Source: Mycobacterium sp. (GTDB taxonomy: Bacteria; Actinomycetota; Actinomycetes; Mycobacteriales; Mycobacteriaceae). Taken from it: a stretch of DNA of 64,000 nucleotides. This document shows positions 27,407 to 36,524 of the stretch, one piece after another. Position 1 is the first letter of the stretch. Every line of letters starts with the position of its first letter. Where the stretch lies: assembly GCF_002863225.1 (NCBI RefSeq), contig NZ_PKEK01000050.1, forward strand, positions 1 to 64,000, in the 5' to 3' direction. The notes below the pieces were generated by a model. The model did no database searches. It was not told the DNA's origin and worked only from the letters and a program-made list of their open reading frames with translations. Made by a program: the position numbers and the translations under genes.

Positions 27407-28615
27407 ATGGCAATCAATTTGGAACTGCCCGGCAAGATGCGCGCGGTGATCGAGAAGGCCCACCAGGGCGCTGCCGAGATGATGCGCCCCATCGCCCGCA
27501 AGTACGACCTCAAGGAACACGCCTACCCCGTCGAACTCGACACGCTGTCCGAGCTGTTCGCCGGCGTCTCCGAATCCAGCTCGCTGGATATGGCCGGCGC
27601 CAACGGTCTTCGCAGCAGCGAGAGCAACGGTGAGAACCGCAACGCCGCCAACATGGCAGCGGCATTGCAGGCCCTCGAGGCCAGTTGGGGCGACGCGGCC
27701 ATGCTGCTGTCGATTCCCTTCCAGGGCCTCGGAAACGCAGCCGTGTCCGCGGTGGCCACCAACGAGCAGCTGGAGCGCCTGGGCCGGGTGTGGGCCGCAA
27801 TGGCCATCACCGAGCCGGGATTCGGATCCGACTCGGCGGCGGTGTCCACCACCGCCAAACTGGACGGCGACGAGTACGTCATCAACGGCGAGAAGATCTA
27901 CGTCACCGCCGGCTCTCGAGCCACCCACATCGTGGTGTGGGCGACGCTGGACAAGACTAAGGGTCGCTCGGCGATCAAATCGTTCATCGTGCCGCGTGAG
28001 CACCCCGGGGTGACCGTCGAGCGGTTGGAGAACAAGCTCGGCATCAAGGGCTCGGACACTGCGGCCATCCGGTTCGAGAACGCTCGCATTCCCAAAGAGA
28101 ATTTGCTCGGCAACCCCGAAATCGAGCCGGGCAAAGGCTTTTCCGGCGTCATGGAGACCTTCGACAACACCCGGCCGGTGGTAGCCGCGATGGCCGTCGG
28201 GATCGCCCGCGCCACGCTGGAGGAGCTGCGCAAGATCCTGACCAACGCGGGTGTGGAGATCTCCTACGACAAGCCCGCACAGGTGCAGAGTGCCGCTGCG
28301 GCCGAGTTCATCCGGATGGAAGCCGAGTGGGAGTCCAGCTATCAGCTGACGCTGCGCGCCGCCTGGCAGGCCGACAACAACATCCCGAACTCTAAAGAGG
28401 CGTCGATGTCGAAGGCGAAGGCCGGCCGAGTGGGCAGCGACATCACCCTCAAGGCGGTCGAATTGGCTGGCACCATCGGCTATTCGGAAGACACCCTGTT
28501 GGAGAAGTGGGCGCGCGACTCGAAGATCATGGACATCTTCGAGGGCACCCAGCAGATCCAGCAGCTGGTGGTCGCCCGCCGCCTGCTCGGTCTGTCGTCC
28601 TCCGAGCTGAAGTAG
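27407..28615 (+). CDS. fadE23: Acyl-CoA dehydrogenase FadE23
   Basis: This 402-aa acyl-CoA dehydrogenase has ITEPGFGSDSAAVST (FAD/substrate loop) and DIFEGTQQIQQLVVARRLLGL at the C-terminus, with the catalytic Glu in FEGTQQI. It lies 45 nt after fadE24 and should be co-transcribed with it. It introduces an alpha,beta double bond into an acyl-CoA whose identity is not known. Orthologue of Rv3140. Confidence 0.94.
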   Translation: MAINLELPGKMRAVIEKAHQGAAEMMRPIARKYDLKEHAYPVELDTLSELFAGVSESSSLDMAGANGLRSSESNGENRNAANMAAALQALEASWGDAAMLLSIPFQGLGNAAVSAVATNEQLERLGRVWAAMAITEPGFGSDSAAVSTTAKLDGDEYVINGEKIYVTAGSRATHIVVWATLDKTKGRSAIKSFIVPREHPGVTVERLENKLGIKGSDTAAIRFENARIPKENLLGNPEIEPGKGFSGVMETFDNTRPVVAAMAVGIARATLEELRKILTNAGVEISYDKPAQVQSAAAAEFIRMEAEWESSYQLTLRAAWQADNNIPNSKEASMSKAKAGRVGSDITLKAVELAGTIGYSEDTLLEKWARDSKIMDIFEGTQQIQQLVVARRLLGLSSSELK

Positions 28616-28626
28616 TTCGCCGCCGC

Positions 28627-29844
28627 TCAGGCGGCAATCAGCTTGAGCGGCAGCCGTTCGTGGCGCCGAATGATGTTGTTGATCGCCCACGTTGGTGACG
28701 AGGTCAGCTCGATCCGGTCGACGCGCTCCGTCAACGCCCGCAGCATGGCCTCGGTCTCCAGCCGAGCCAGCCCCTGCCCCGCGCAGGCGTGCGCGCCGTG
28801 ACCGAAGCCGAGCTGCCGGCCGGCGTCGCGACGGATGTCGAAGTCATCCGCGCGGTCCCATTCGCGTTCGTCGCGGTTCGCCGACGCGTAGAGCACCAGG
28901 ACACGCGAGCCCGCCGGAATCGTCGCATCGCCGATTGGGGCTTCACGGGCGGCCTTTCGCCCGAACCCGCGCAACGGCGACTCGTATCGGATGACTTCGT
29001 TGACGGCGTTGGGGATCAGGTCCTGATCGGCTTTGAGGATCTCCCATTGCTCCGGAAACGTCGCGAACAGATGCAGCGCGCTGGAGATGGCACTGATCGT
29101 GGTGTCCAGGGACGGAGCGATGTAATCGACCATCAGCGGCGGGCATTCGCGGTGTCGCAGCTTTCCCTCGTCGGCCGCGATCAGCACATCGTGGCCCAGG
29201 CTGCCCTCGATCACGCTGCGCCGGCGCACCACGCGTCGGGCGAAACGCAGCATTTGCACACTCGACCTCGAGGCTTTGAGCCACTGGCCGTTGAGCGGAC
29301 CGAGAACGTCGAATGTCGCTCCGGCCCAGGCCAATAGGTGGTCACGCTGGTCGCGCGGCCACCCGACCAGGTCGGGTACGACCGCCAGCGGCAACGCGGT
29401 TGCGAGATCGGCAACGCCGTCCACATCACCCTTGGTGATGGCGGCATCGACGACTTGGGCCGCCTGCTCGGACACGGTGGCACTGATGGCTCCCAGTGCG
29501 CGCGGCAGCATGCGGTGCGCGACCAGTTTGCGCCGCCGATTATGTTCTGCCCCATCGCTTCCCAACGTCGTGCCACGGGAGAGCCGATTGCTGATGGGGT
29601 TGAGCGCTACCCCGCCGTCGGAGACGAACGTTTTGTCGTCCCGCAGCACGGCCTTGCACTCGGCGAATCGGGGCAGTGCGTAGACCCGCTGCTTGGGCAG
29701 CCACACCATTGATCCGAGTTCGCGCAGCCGCGCGTAGTGCGGGTAGGGGTCGACAATGGCGTCGGACGCATAGATATCGGGCCTATAACGCGGAATTCCC
29801 TTGACTGGCCGGTACTTCGATGATCCTGGCATACGTGCGCTCAT
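28627..29844 (-). CDS. Cytochrome P450
   Basis: This is a 405-aa P450. The heme loop FGHGAHACAGQGLARLE contains the Cys ligand, and the K-helix ExxR is in NEVIRYESPLRGFGR. The I-helix reads APSLDTTIS, lacking the Gly of the usual AGxDT. It is the last gene of the ring-cleavage operon. Its ATG overlaps the monooxygenase stop (ATGA), with GAAGAG upstream. It would receive electrons through a ferredoxin; none is encoded nearby. The CYP family is not assigned. Confidence 0.93.
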   Translation of the reverse strand: MSARMPGSSKYRPVKGIPRYRPDIYASDAIVDPYPHYARLRELGSMVWLPKQRVYALPRFAECKAVLRDDKTFVSDGGVALNPISNRLSRGTTLGSDGAEHNRRRKLVAHRMLPRALGAISATVSEQAAQVVDAAITKGDVDGVADLATALPLAVVPDLVGWPRDQRDHLLAWAGATFDVLGPLNGQWLKASRSSVQMLRFARRVVRRRSVIEGSLGHDVLIAADEGKLRHRECPPLMVDYIAPSLDTTISAISSALHLFATFPEQWEILKADQDLIPNAVNEVIRYESPLRGFGRKAAREAPIGDATIPAGSRVLVLYASANRDEREWDRADDFDIRRDAGRQLGFGHGAHACAGQGLARLETEAMLRALTERVDRIELTSSPTWAINNIIRRHERLPLKLIAA

Positions 29845-31412
29845 CTCTTCTCGGCGGTGCGGACCGACATTGGCTGACGTGGCAGTTCGTTGGCCGCGAG
29901 CCGCGGTATTGCGTCGCAGAGGGGCCGTAGACGGGCGCCGGCCTGCATGACGGTTCGATCGGGCCGGACGACGGCGGCCAGCGCTCGACCGCCGTGCAAC
30001 CACTGCGCCAATTCGGTTCCCGGTTGCGCGGTGATGACTGTGGCGCCCCGCAGCTGCAGCTCCTGCCTCAGCGACGGCTCCAGCGGCTTGACGGTGACGA
30101 GTGCGAATCCATTACCCAGTCGGGCGTCCAGCCGTACCGCGTCGTCGATGACGGGATTTGGACACAAGGTGCCGGCCAACCCGTGTGGTCGCCACGATTT
30201 GACGATCAGCGCGGAGCGGCGCAACGGCGGTGTGCTGCTGTCGACCAGCCTGGTACGCAGGCCGGGAATCACGTGCAGCCGCGGCGCCAGCGATCGGCGG
30301 ATCACGTTGCCGAGCCGGCCTCCGGCGGTCATCGCCCAGCCCATCCCCAGGGCCAGGCGAATCATCAAGCGCGCATGCGGTTTTCGCTCCGACTCGTAAG
30401 TGTCCAAGACACCGGCCGGAAGGACGTTGTTGATCACGGCGGCCAGTTTCCAGGCCAGGTTCATTGCGTCACGCATACCGCTCCCCATGCCCTGCCCGAT
30501 GAACGGCGGGGTCAGGTGAACGGCGTCGCCAAGGATGAAGACGTTGCGGTCACGCCACCGGTCGGCCAGCTGAGCACGGAACGTGTACTCGGCGACGCGC
30601 ACGACGTCGAGTCGCTCGTCGTCGACGCCGTCCACCCACGGCCCGATCAACCGCCGCAGCGCCGTCGGCGTCCGGTAGTCGTCGACGCTCTCTCCGGGCA
30701 GCAGTCGGAACTCCCACCGGTAGCGGGTCGGACCGATCCTCATATAGGTTGCGGCGCGCACGGGGTCGCAAACCTGGTGCACGCCGTCCCACTGGTCCAA
30801 CTCGGCGTCGGTCACGACGTCGGCGACCAACCAGCGCTGCTCGAAACCGAGGTCGTCCATCTGGGCGCCGATCGAGGTACGGGTAATGCTGTTGGCGCCA
30901 TCGCAACCCAGGACGTAGTCGGCTTCGACCTGATGCCGCGCCCCGGTCGAGCGGTCGGTGAATGTGACCCGGGCGCGGTTGTGGTCGAGCTGTCTGATGT
31001 CGGTGACGTCGACATCGCCGCGCAATTCGACTGCCGGGTAGTTCTTGAGATTCGCCCGCAGGAGGGCCTCCAGTTCCGGCTGGTCGAACATGTTCGCCTG
31101 GGGGTAGCCGTGGACACTGTCGTCGGCATCGCGCCGGAACTCGGCCAGCAGGCGGAAATCGTGGTCCAGCAGCCGCAGTCCCATCGCCGGCCGGGAGATC
31201 GCCGAGAATTCCGCACTGACACCGAGACGGGCGATGATGCGGTGGACTTCGTCGTCGAGGTGTACGGCTCGCGGCTGCGGATATGCACTCGCATAGCGGT
31301 CCAGCACCAGGCATCGAATCCCGTACTGGGCCAGCAGGGTCGCCGCAGTGATCCCGGTCGGACCAGCGCCGACGACAAGTACCGGCACGGACGCCTCAGC
31401 GATGACGGTCAT
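29841..31412 (-). CDS. MhpA-like FAD-dependent aromatic hydroxylase
   Basis: This 523-aa flavoprotein of the 3-(3-hydroxyphenyl)propionate hydroxylase (MhpA)/PheA group has the Rossmann VVGAGPTGITAATLL, the DG motif YVLGCDGANS, the GD motif FILGDAVHLTPPFIGQGMGSG, and a thioredoxin-like C-terminal domain. It would add an ortho hydroxyl to a phenolic compound, giving a catechol for the extradiol dioxygenase encoded upstream in the same operon. The exact substrate is unknown. Confidence 0.9.
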   Translation of the reverse strand: MTVIAEASVPVLVVGAGPTGITAATLLAQYGIRCLVLDRYASAYPQPRAVHLDDEVHRIIARLGVSAEFSAISRPAMGLRLLDHDFRLLAEFRRDADDSVHGYPQANMFDQPELEALLRANLKNYPAVELRGDVDVTDIRQLDHNRARVTFTDRSTGARHQVEADYVLGCDGANSITRTSIGAQMDDLGFEQRWLVADVVTDAELDQWDGVHQVCDPVRAATYMRIGPTRYRWEFRLLPGESVDDYRTPTALRRLIGPWVDGVDDERLDVVRVAEYTFRAQLADRWRDRNVFILGDAVHLTPPFIGQGMGSGMRDAMNLAWKLAAVINNVLPAGVLDTYESERKPHARLMIRLALGMGWAMTAGGRLGNVIRRSLAPRLHVIPGLRTRLVDSSTPPLRRSALIVKSWRPHGLAGTLCPNPVIDDAVRLDARLGNGFALVTVKPLEPSLRQELQLRGATVITAQPGTELAQWLHGGRALAAVVRPDRTVMQAGARLRPLCDAIPRLAANELPRQPMSVRTAEKR

Positions 31413-31430
31413 GGGGTTCCGACGTTCCGA

Positions 31431-32372
31431 TCAGGTGTACTTGACGGAGTTACGTTGTCCGCCAAGATCTATGGCGCCGTCGTCGGTCGCGACAGTGGCT
31501 TCGACGACATCGCCGTCATGCAGGTATTTCGGGTTTTTTGCCTGCCGACCGAAAAACGCCTTCCACTTCACCGCCGGCGGCAGCAGCGATCCGATGATCT
31601 CGATCGGTTTGGGCGGAGCGCTGAGCGCGGTGCCGACCGGGGTGCCGGTCAACACCAGGTCACCCGCGTCCAGGCGCTGGAATCGGGTCAGCGCCTGTAA
31701 CGCTTCCACGGGCGGGTAGATCATGTCGCCGTCGACGATCATGTCCTGGCGCACTTCACCGTTGACCCGCAAGCGGAGTCGCAACTCACCGAACCTCTTG
31801 AGCTCGTCGGCGTCGAGCAGTACCAGCCTGGGACCGACGGGGGTGAAACTCGGATACGACTTCGACTCGTAGAACTGGGTTTTCGGCAGTTGGACGTCAC
31901 GCGCAGAGACATCATTCGTCACCACCAGCCCGGCGATGTAGTCCGCGAGATTCGCATCGGTGACGACGGTGCCTACCGGCATGTCGCGGCCGATGACCAG
32001 GCCGATCTCGACCTCGTAATCGAGGAGGCGGACGTGGGCGGGCTTGACTATGTGGTCGAATGGGCCCGCGATCGAGCCTGAAGCCTTGCGGAAGAACGTC
32101 AGCGGGGTCGCCGTGGGATCCATTCCCGCGTCTTTGACGTGTGAGGCGAAGTTGGTCATCTGCGCGACCACCCGGCACGGTGCGGTGACCGGCGAGGCCA
32201 GCGTGAGGTTCTCCAGCGGCACGGTATCCGTTGCGGATGTGGCGGCGGCGTCGATGGCCGCACGGTCGGCGAGCAACTCCCGGGTGGTGGCGGCGTCGCC
32301 GGTGATCTTGTTCGCTCCGGATTCGGTGACCACCCACCAGGCGTCATCGGCACGCACGATCGAGATTGTCAT
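31431..32372 (-). CDS. Fumarylacetoacetate-hydrolase-family enzyme
   Basis: This 313-aa FAH-superfamily enzyme has LDYEVEIGLVIGRDMPVG (metal Glu pair), DVSARDVQ, and GDLVLTGTPVG near the C-terminus. It likely hydrolyses or isomerises the ring-fission product made by the dioxygenase. Start: ATG 32372, overlapping the dioxygenase stop (ATGA). The gene is followed 18 nt later by the MhpA-like gene. Confidence 0.9.
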   Translation of the reverse strand: MTISIVRADDAWWVVTESGANKITGDAATTRELLADRAAIDAAATSATDTVPLENLTLASPVTAPCRVVAQMTNFASHVKDAGMDPTATPLTFFRKASGSIAGPFDHIVKPAHVRLLDYEVEIGLVIGRDMPVGTVVTDANLADYIAGLVVTNDVSARDVQLPKTQFYESKSYPSFTPVGPRLVLLDADELKRFGELRLRLRVNGEVRQDMIVDGDMIYPPVEALQALTRFQRLDAGDLVLTGTPVGTALSAPPKPIEIIGSLLPPAVKWKAFFGRQAKNPKYLHDGDVVEATVATDDGAIDLGGQRNSVKYT

Positions 32373-33499
32373 GAGCTGGCTACTTTCATCATGCCGACGA
32401 GTCGGCGGAGATCGAATTCGTTGTGTTCGCGGAGGCCGCCGATCATCGAACGCGCCTCGTGGGGCAGGGATTTGGGATTGATGCCGAGGAAGTCTTTGGT
32501 CGCCGGCGGTCCCCACTGCGACAGCCCGGACGAGGTGAACGGCGCCCAGCCAGGTTCCAGTGTGGAGTCGAACATGTCGCCGTCGGTGAAGTGCTCCACC
32601 ATGAGCCCGTCGGGGTCACGCCAATAGTCGAAGATCTGGCTGCCCTGGATGTGTCGGCCGACACCCCACGACCGTTGATAGCCATGGTCTTTGAGGTGCT
32701 CACCACCGGCGGCCAAGGTGTCGAGGTCGCAGACCTGATAAGCCGAATGAACGTAACGGTTGGTCGGTCCCAACGCTATGGCCAGGGTGTGATGGTCGGC
32801 CGGTATCGGGCCGTGGTCGCAGCGGATGAAACTCATCGTCGGCCCGCGCTCGCGCTGACCGGGGAAGTACAGGAAGTCGCTGACGATCATGCCGAAGTGA
32901 TCGAGATACCAGTCCAGCACCTGAAGATATTTCGCAGTTTGCAGGACGACATGCCCGAGCCTCTGCACCCGCGCGGGCTCTCTGGCCGGGCGTTGGGCGG
33001 TGTTCGCGCGGCGCACGTCGTTGCCGAAGTTGAAGGTGTGCGGCGACTGATGCGGAAGGGCCGCGTGCTCGTTCGTCCGGGTGACGACACGCACGGGCAG
33101 ACCACTCGGGTCAGTGAGGTCGATCGCCAGGCCGCCGATCGTTTCAGGCAGGGCTCGGGTGCGGACGCCGGTGGCATCGGCCAGGCGTTGCAGGTCGGCT
33201 TCGTCAGCGGCCTGCAGCGCCAACCCGAGGAACCGCGAGGACGGTCCACGTCTGATCAGCACGCAGGGGGCACCGGCGTCGGTACCGCGCAGGTGGAGCT
33301 CGTCGTCAGTGCGCAACACCGTCGAGAATCCGAAGACGTGGGCGAACTTTTCGGCGCGCACCAGATCTGGCTTGCAGAATTCCAGCCAGGCCAGAGCGCG
33401 CACCTTGATCACCGGGTTTCGTGACCGGCCCAGGTGTTCTCCACTTCGGCGGCCCTGGTCGCTGTGCAGGTCTTTATGAGCGCTGATTGTGCTGCTCAC
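32369..33499 (-). CDS. Type I extradiol ring-cleavage dioxygenase (VOC family)
   Basis: This protein of about 376 aa has two vicinal-oxygen-chelate modules, like 2,3-dihydroxybiphenyl 1,2-dioxygenase. The Fe(II) ligands are probably the His in RLGHVVLQTA, the His in ADHHTLAIALG and the Glu in LMVEHFTDGD. It would open a catechol ring meta to the hydroxyls. Start chosen: GTG 33499, because AAGGAG sits just upstream. A GTG at 33532 would place the start inside the operator-like site. Confidence 0.9.
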   Translation of the reverse strand: MSSTISAHKDLHSDQGRRSGEHLGRSRNPVIKVRALAWLEFCKPDLVRAEKFAHVFGFSTVLRTDDELHLRGTDAGAPCVLIRRGPSSRFLGLALQAADEADLQRLADATGVRTRALPETIGGLAIDLTDPSGLPVRVVTRTNEHAALPHQSPHTFNFGNDVRRANTAQRPAREPARVQRLGHVVLQTAKYLQVLDWYLDHFGMIVSDFLYFPGQRERGPTMSFIRCDHGPIPADHHTLAIALGPTNRYVHSAYQVCDLDTLAAGGEHLKDHGYQRSWGVGRHIQGSQIFDYWRDPDGLMVEHFTDGDMFDSTLEPGWAPFTSSGLSQWGPPATKDFLGINPKSLPHEARSMIGGLREHNEFDLRRLVGMMKVASS

Positions 33500-33512
33500 T
33501 CGAACTCCTTGA

Positions 33513-33575
33513 TTGACTGACGAAATCGTCACATGCGACGGTACACTCAGTCAAGGCAATCTGACGAAATCCTCA
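33513..33575. promoter_or_regulatory. Two operator-like sites in the divergent promoter
   Basis: TGACGAAATCGTCA (33518-33531) and TGACGAAATCCTCA (33562-33575) are near-identical imperfect palindromes, centres 44 bp apart (four helical turns). Between them TTGACTGA (33513-33520) and TCAGTCAA (33547-33554) form another inverted pair. They lie between the dioxygenase and TetR starts and are the natural targets of the TetR protein encoded at 33622. Confidence 0.6.
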
Positions 33576-33621
33576 GAAGTGATCAAGTCGGCTACGATTG
33601 CCACGCGGAGAGGAGATCGAG

Positions 33622-34281
33622 GTGGCAGCAGAACCAGCCGATCAGCCGGTGGCCCTACCGAATCGTCTGGAGCGACGCAAGCAACGAACCCGCGCCGCAC
33701 TGATCCAGGCCGCGCAAGTCTTCATCGGCGCGGGCAAGCTGAACACGCCCATCTTGGAGATCACCCAGGCAGCCGACGTCGGAATGGGTTCGTTCTACAA
33801 CTACTTCGACAGCAAGGAAGAACTCTTCGCCGCCGCCATCAACGATGCCCTCGATGCGCACGGCGCCCTGCTCGACATGGTCACCGAATCGCTCGAGGAT
33901 CCCGCGGAGACCTTCGCGTGCAGCTTTCGGCTCACCGGCCGGCTTTTTCGGCAGCGCCCCCAGGAAAGCCGGGTGCTGCTTGCCAACGGCGTGTTGCTGA
34001 CGTCGACCGATCGGGGTCTTGCCCCGAGGGCGCTGCGCGATATCGTTGCGGCCATTCGCGCCAACCGATTTCGCATCGACGATCCCACGCTGGCGCTGGC
34101 CCTCGCCGGGGGCGCACTGATGGGGTTGGGTCAGTTGCTGGCCGCCGAGCCCGATCGTGACGACGCTCTGGCGGCGGATCGCGTCGCCGAAGACATGCTG
34201 CGCATGTTCGGCATGGATGCCGACGAGGCCCGAGACATCTGCCAGCGGCCGCTCCCCGACCTCGATCAGCATCAGGGTTGA
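33622..34281 (+). CDS. TetR-family transcriptional regulator of the ring-cleavage operon
   Basis: This protein of about 219 aa has an N-terminal TetR helix-turn-helix (ITQAADVGMGSFYNYFDSKEELF) and a ligand-binding domain. It is divergent from the dioxygenase operon, and two matching palindromic sites lie in the shared promoter. It is therefore the likely ligand-responsive repressor of both directions. Start chosen: GTG 33622 with GGAGAGGAG upstream; 33598 is a possible longer start. Confidence 0.9.
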   Translation: MAAEPADQPVALPNRLERRKQRTRAALIQAAQVFIGAGKLNTPILEITQAADVGMGSFYNYFDSKEELFAAAINDALDAHGALLDMVTESLEDPAETFACSFRLTGRLFRQRPQESRVLLANGVLLTSTDRGLAPRALRDIVAAIRANRFRIDDPTLALALAGGALMGLGQLLAAEPDRDDALAADRVAEDMLRMFGMDADEARDICQRPLPDLDQHQG

Positions 34282-34352
34282 GTTCACAGCGGCGACTGGC
34301 GGCAGCATCGTCCGCAACCGGTTGTCCTACAACCAAATCCGAGGAGTCCGCG

Positions 34353-35384
34353 ATGCTGCGCATCGACACTCATCACCACGTGATCCCGCCGGATTATCGA
34401 AAAGCGTTGCAGCGGGCCGGCCTTCTCGAAGCAGGCGGACGCGCATTACCGGGCTGGGCGCCGGAGACGTCGCTGCAGGCAATGGCCGACCTCGGCGTCG
34501 GTACCGCCATCCTGTCGGTGTCCACCCCGGGCACGGCATTTCTGCCCAGCCCCGCCGATGCCGCCGCGCTGGCACGTGACCTCAACGACTACACCGCCGC
34601 GGTGGTCGAAGCACAGCCTGACCGGTTCGGTTTTCTCGCCACCGTGCCGCTCCCCCACGTCGACAAATCCATCGCCGAGATCACGCGCTCATTGGATGAA
34701 CTCCACGCCGACGGCATCGTGATGCTGGCGAACAACTCCGGAACCTATCTTGGCGAAGATGGCCAGGATCCCGTGTTCGCCGCACTCAACGATCGGTCCG
34801 CGACGGTGTTCATCCACCCGGCAGAACTGCCCGGGCCGGCGGCTCCAGGGGTCCCGCCTTTCGCGGCCGACTTCTTACTCGACACCACCCGTGCCGCGTA
34901 TTTGTTGGTACGCAACGGGATTGCAGCCCGGCACCCCAATATCCGGTTCATCCTGAGTCACGCCGGCGGATTCGTGCCATATGCGAGCCACCGGATGGCC
35001 GTCGCAATCACCGCCGACACGGGCCGCAGCCCGGCCGACGTCCTCGACGACTTCGCCGGCTTCTACTTCGATACCGCGCTGTCCTCCAGCGCAGCCGCAC
35101 TGCCGACGTTGCTGGCGTTCGCCAAGCCGGGTCACATCACCTTCGGCTCCGACTGGCCGTACGCCCCGGCCGTTGCCGGAAAGCTGTTCGCGGCCGGCCT
35201 GGAGACTTACCCGGGCATTGACGCCGCGACTCGCGCGGCGATCGAACGTGACAACGCGCTGGCCCTGTTCCCCCGGCTGGGCGCAGCGCCGCAACCGATC
35301 CCGCAGTCACCGGCGCAACGTGTCCGCCACACCGTGAGCCGATCGGTCTTGCGTGGTATCAGCCGGATGACGAGCACGACGTAA
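34353..35384 (+). CDS. Amidohydrolase 2 family protein (ACMSD-like decarboxylase/hydrolase)
   Basis: This 343-aa metal-dependent hydrolase of the amidohydrolase 2/ACMSD family has the N-terminal metal site (RIDTHHHVIP), VFIHPAE, ILSHAGGFVPY and the C-terminal Asp (GSDWPYA). Relatives decarboxylate aromatic or muconate-semialdehyde acids. Placed after the TetR gene and divergent from the dioxygenase operon, it may process an aromatic acid or ring-fission intermediate. Start: ATG 34353 with GAGGAG 6 nt upstream. Confidence 0.87.
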   Translation: MLRIDTHHHVIPPDYRKALQRAGLLEAGGRALPGWAPETSLQAMADLGVGTAILSVSTPGTAFLPSPADAAALARDLNDYTAAVVEAQPDRFGFLATVPLPHVDKSIAEITRSLDELHADGIVMLANNSGTYLGEDGQDPVFAALNDRSATVFIHPAELPGPAAPGVPPFAADFLLDTTRAAYLLVRNGIAARHPNIRFILSHAGGFVPYASHRMAVAITADTGRSPADVLDDFAGFYFDTALSSSAAALPTLLAFAKPGHITFGSDWPYAPAVAGKLFAAGLETYPGIDAATRAAIERDNALALFPRLGAAPQPIPQSPAQRVRHTVSRSVLRGISRMTSTT

Positions 35385-35487
35385 GCATCCGCTCGCTCGA
35401 GTCCGGCAGCTTGCTTCGGACGTCGTCGAGTGTGAACATCCGCACGGGGGCTAACGTCAAGCGCTAGCAACGTTCAACGGAGGTGGC

Positions 35488-36459
35488 ATGCGCGCAGCAC
35501 AATTGACTCGGCTCGACGGCCCGGAGGCAGTCGAAATCGGCGAGATCGACGAGCCGACAGGTGACGGTGTGGTCGTCGAGGTCCACGCGGCCGGAGCGGC
35601 TTTCCCCGACGCACTGCTGACGCGCGGCCTCTACCAGTACCGCCCCGATCCGCCATTCGTGCTGGGCGCCGAGATCGCCGGAGTGGTTCGTTCGGCCCCG
35701 CCTGACGCACACGTCAAGGCCGGTGACCGGGTGGTCGGCCTGACCATGTTGACCGGAGGCATGGCCGAAGTCGCCGTGCTGCAACCCGACCGGGTGTTCT
35801 CGCTGCCGGACAACGTCAGCTTCGCCGCGGGCGCCGGCCTGCTGTTCAACGACCTGACCGTGTACTTCGCGCTGACGGTCCGCGGGCGGTTGCACGAAGG
35901 CGAGACGGTGTTGGTGCACGGCGCCGCCGGCGGCATCGGCACCTCGGCCCTGCGACTCGCGCCCGTACTCGGCGCTTCGCGCGTCATCGCGGTGGTCAGC
36001 ACCGAGGACAAGGCCGACATCGCGCGGGCGGCGGGGGCGACCGACGTCGTGCTGGCCGACGGTTTCAAGGACAAGGTCAAGGAACTGACCGGGGGCCGCG
36101 GTGTCGACATCGTGGTCGACCCGGTCGGTGGCGACCGGTTCACCGACTCACTGCGCTCGCTTGCTCCGGCCGGCCGGCTGCTGGTGATCGGTTTCACCGG
36201 CGGCGAGATCCCGACGGTCAAGGTAAATCGGTTGCTGCTGAACAACATCGACGTGGTCGGTGTCGGCTGGGGCGCCTGGGCGGGCACTCATCCAGGTGCA
36301 CTGGCCGAGCAGTGGGCCGATCTGGAGAAGCTGCTGGCGTCGGGCAAGCTGCCACCGCCCGAGCCGGTCGTCTACCCGTTGGACGAGGCCGGCGCGGCGA
36401 TCGCCTCGCTGGAAAACCGCACCGCCAAGGGCAAAGTCGTCGTCCAGATTCGCGACTGA
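35488..36459 (+). CDS. fadB4: NADPH:quinone oxidoreductase-like FadB4
   Basis: This 323-aa medium-chain dehydrogenase/quinone-reductase-family protein has the NADPH-binding segment VLVHGAAGGIGTSALRLA and no zinc-ligand Cys cluster, as in quinone reductases. It matches Rv3141 (FadB4) by sequence and by order (fadE24, fadE23, fadB4). Here a 6.8-kb island separates it from fadE23. GGAGG precedes the ATG. The physiological substrate is unknown. Confidence 0.92.
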   Translation: MRAAQLTRLDGPEAVEIGEIDEPTGDGVVVEVHAAGAAFPDALLTRGLYQYRPDPPFVLGAEIAGVVRSAPPDAHVKAGDRVVGLTMLTGGMAEVAVLQPDRVFSLPDNVSFAAGAGLLFNDLTVYFALTVRGRLHEGETVLVHGAAGGIGTSALRLAPVLGASRVIAVVSTEDKADIARAAGATDVVLADGFKDKVKELTGGRGVDIVVDPVGGDRFTDSLRSLAPAGRLLVIGFTGGEIPTVKVNRLLLNNIDVVGVGWGAWAGTHPGALAEQWADLEKLLASGKLPPPEPVVYPLDEAGAAIASLENRTAKGKVVVQIRD

Positions 36460-36524
36460 CGGGATCCTCGGCCGCGAGACAGAAGACGTGGTCGTCAACC
36501 GCGAACTTTCACAGCCCTGGCTTC

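Noticed and set aside
27380..28690. Long minus-strand open frame of 436 codons
   Set aside because: Shadow of fadE23, low-complexity composition with no domain.
29994..31700. Plus-strand open frame of 568 codons
   Set aside because: Antisense to the MhpA-like and FAH-family genes, both of which carry intact catalytic motifs.
35401..35430. Hairpin terminator after the amidohydrolase gene (GTCCG/CGGAC)
   Set aside because: Only a 5-bp stem with an 11-nt loop and no U-tract.
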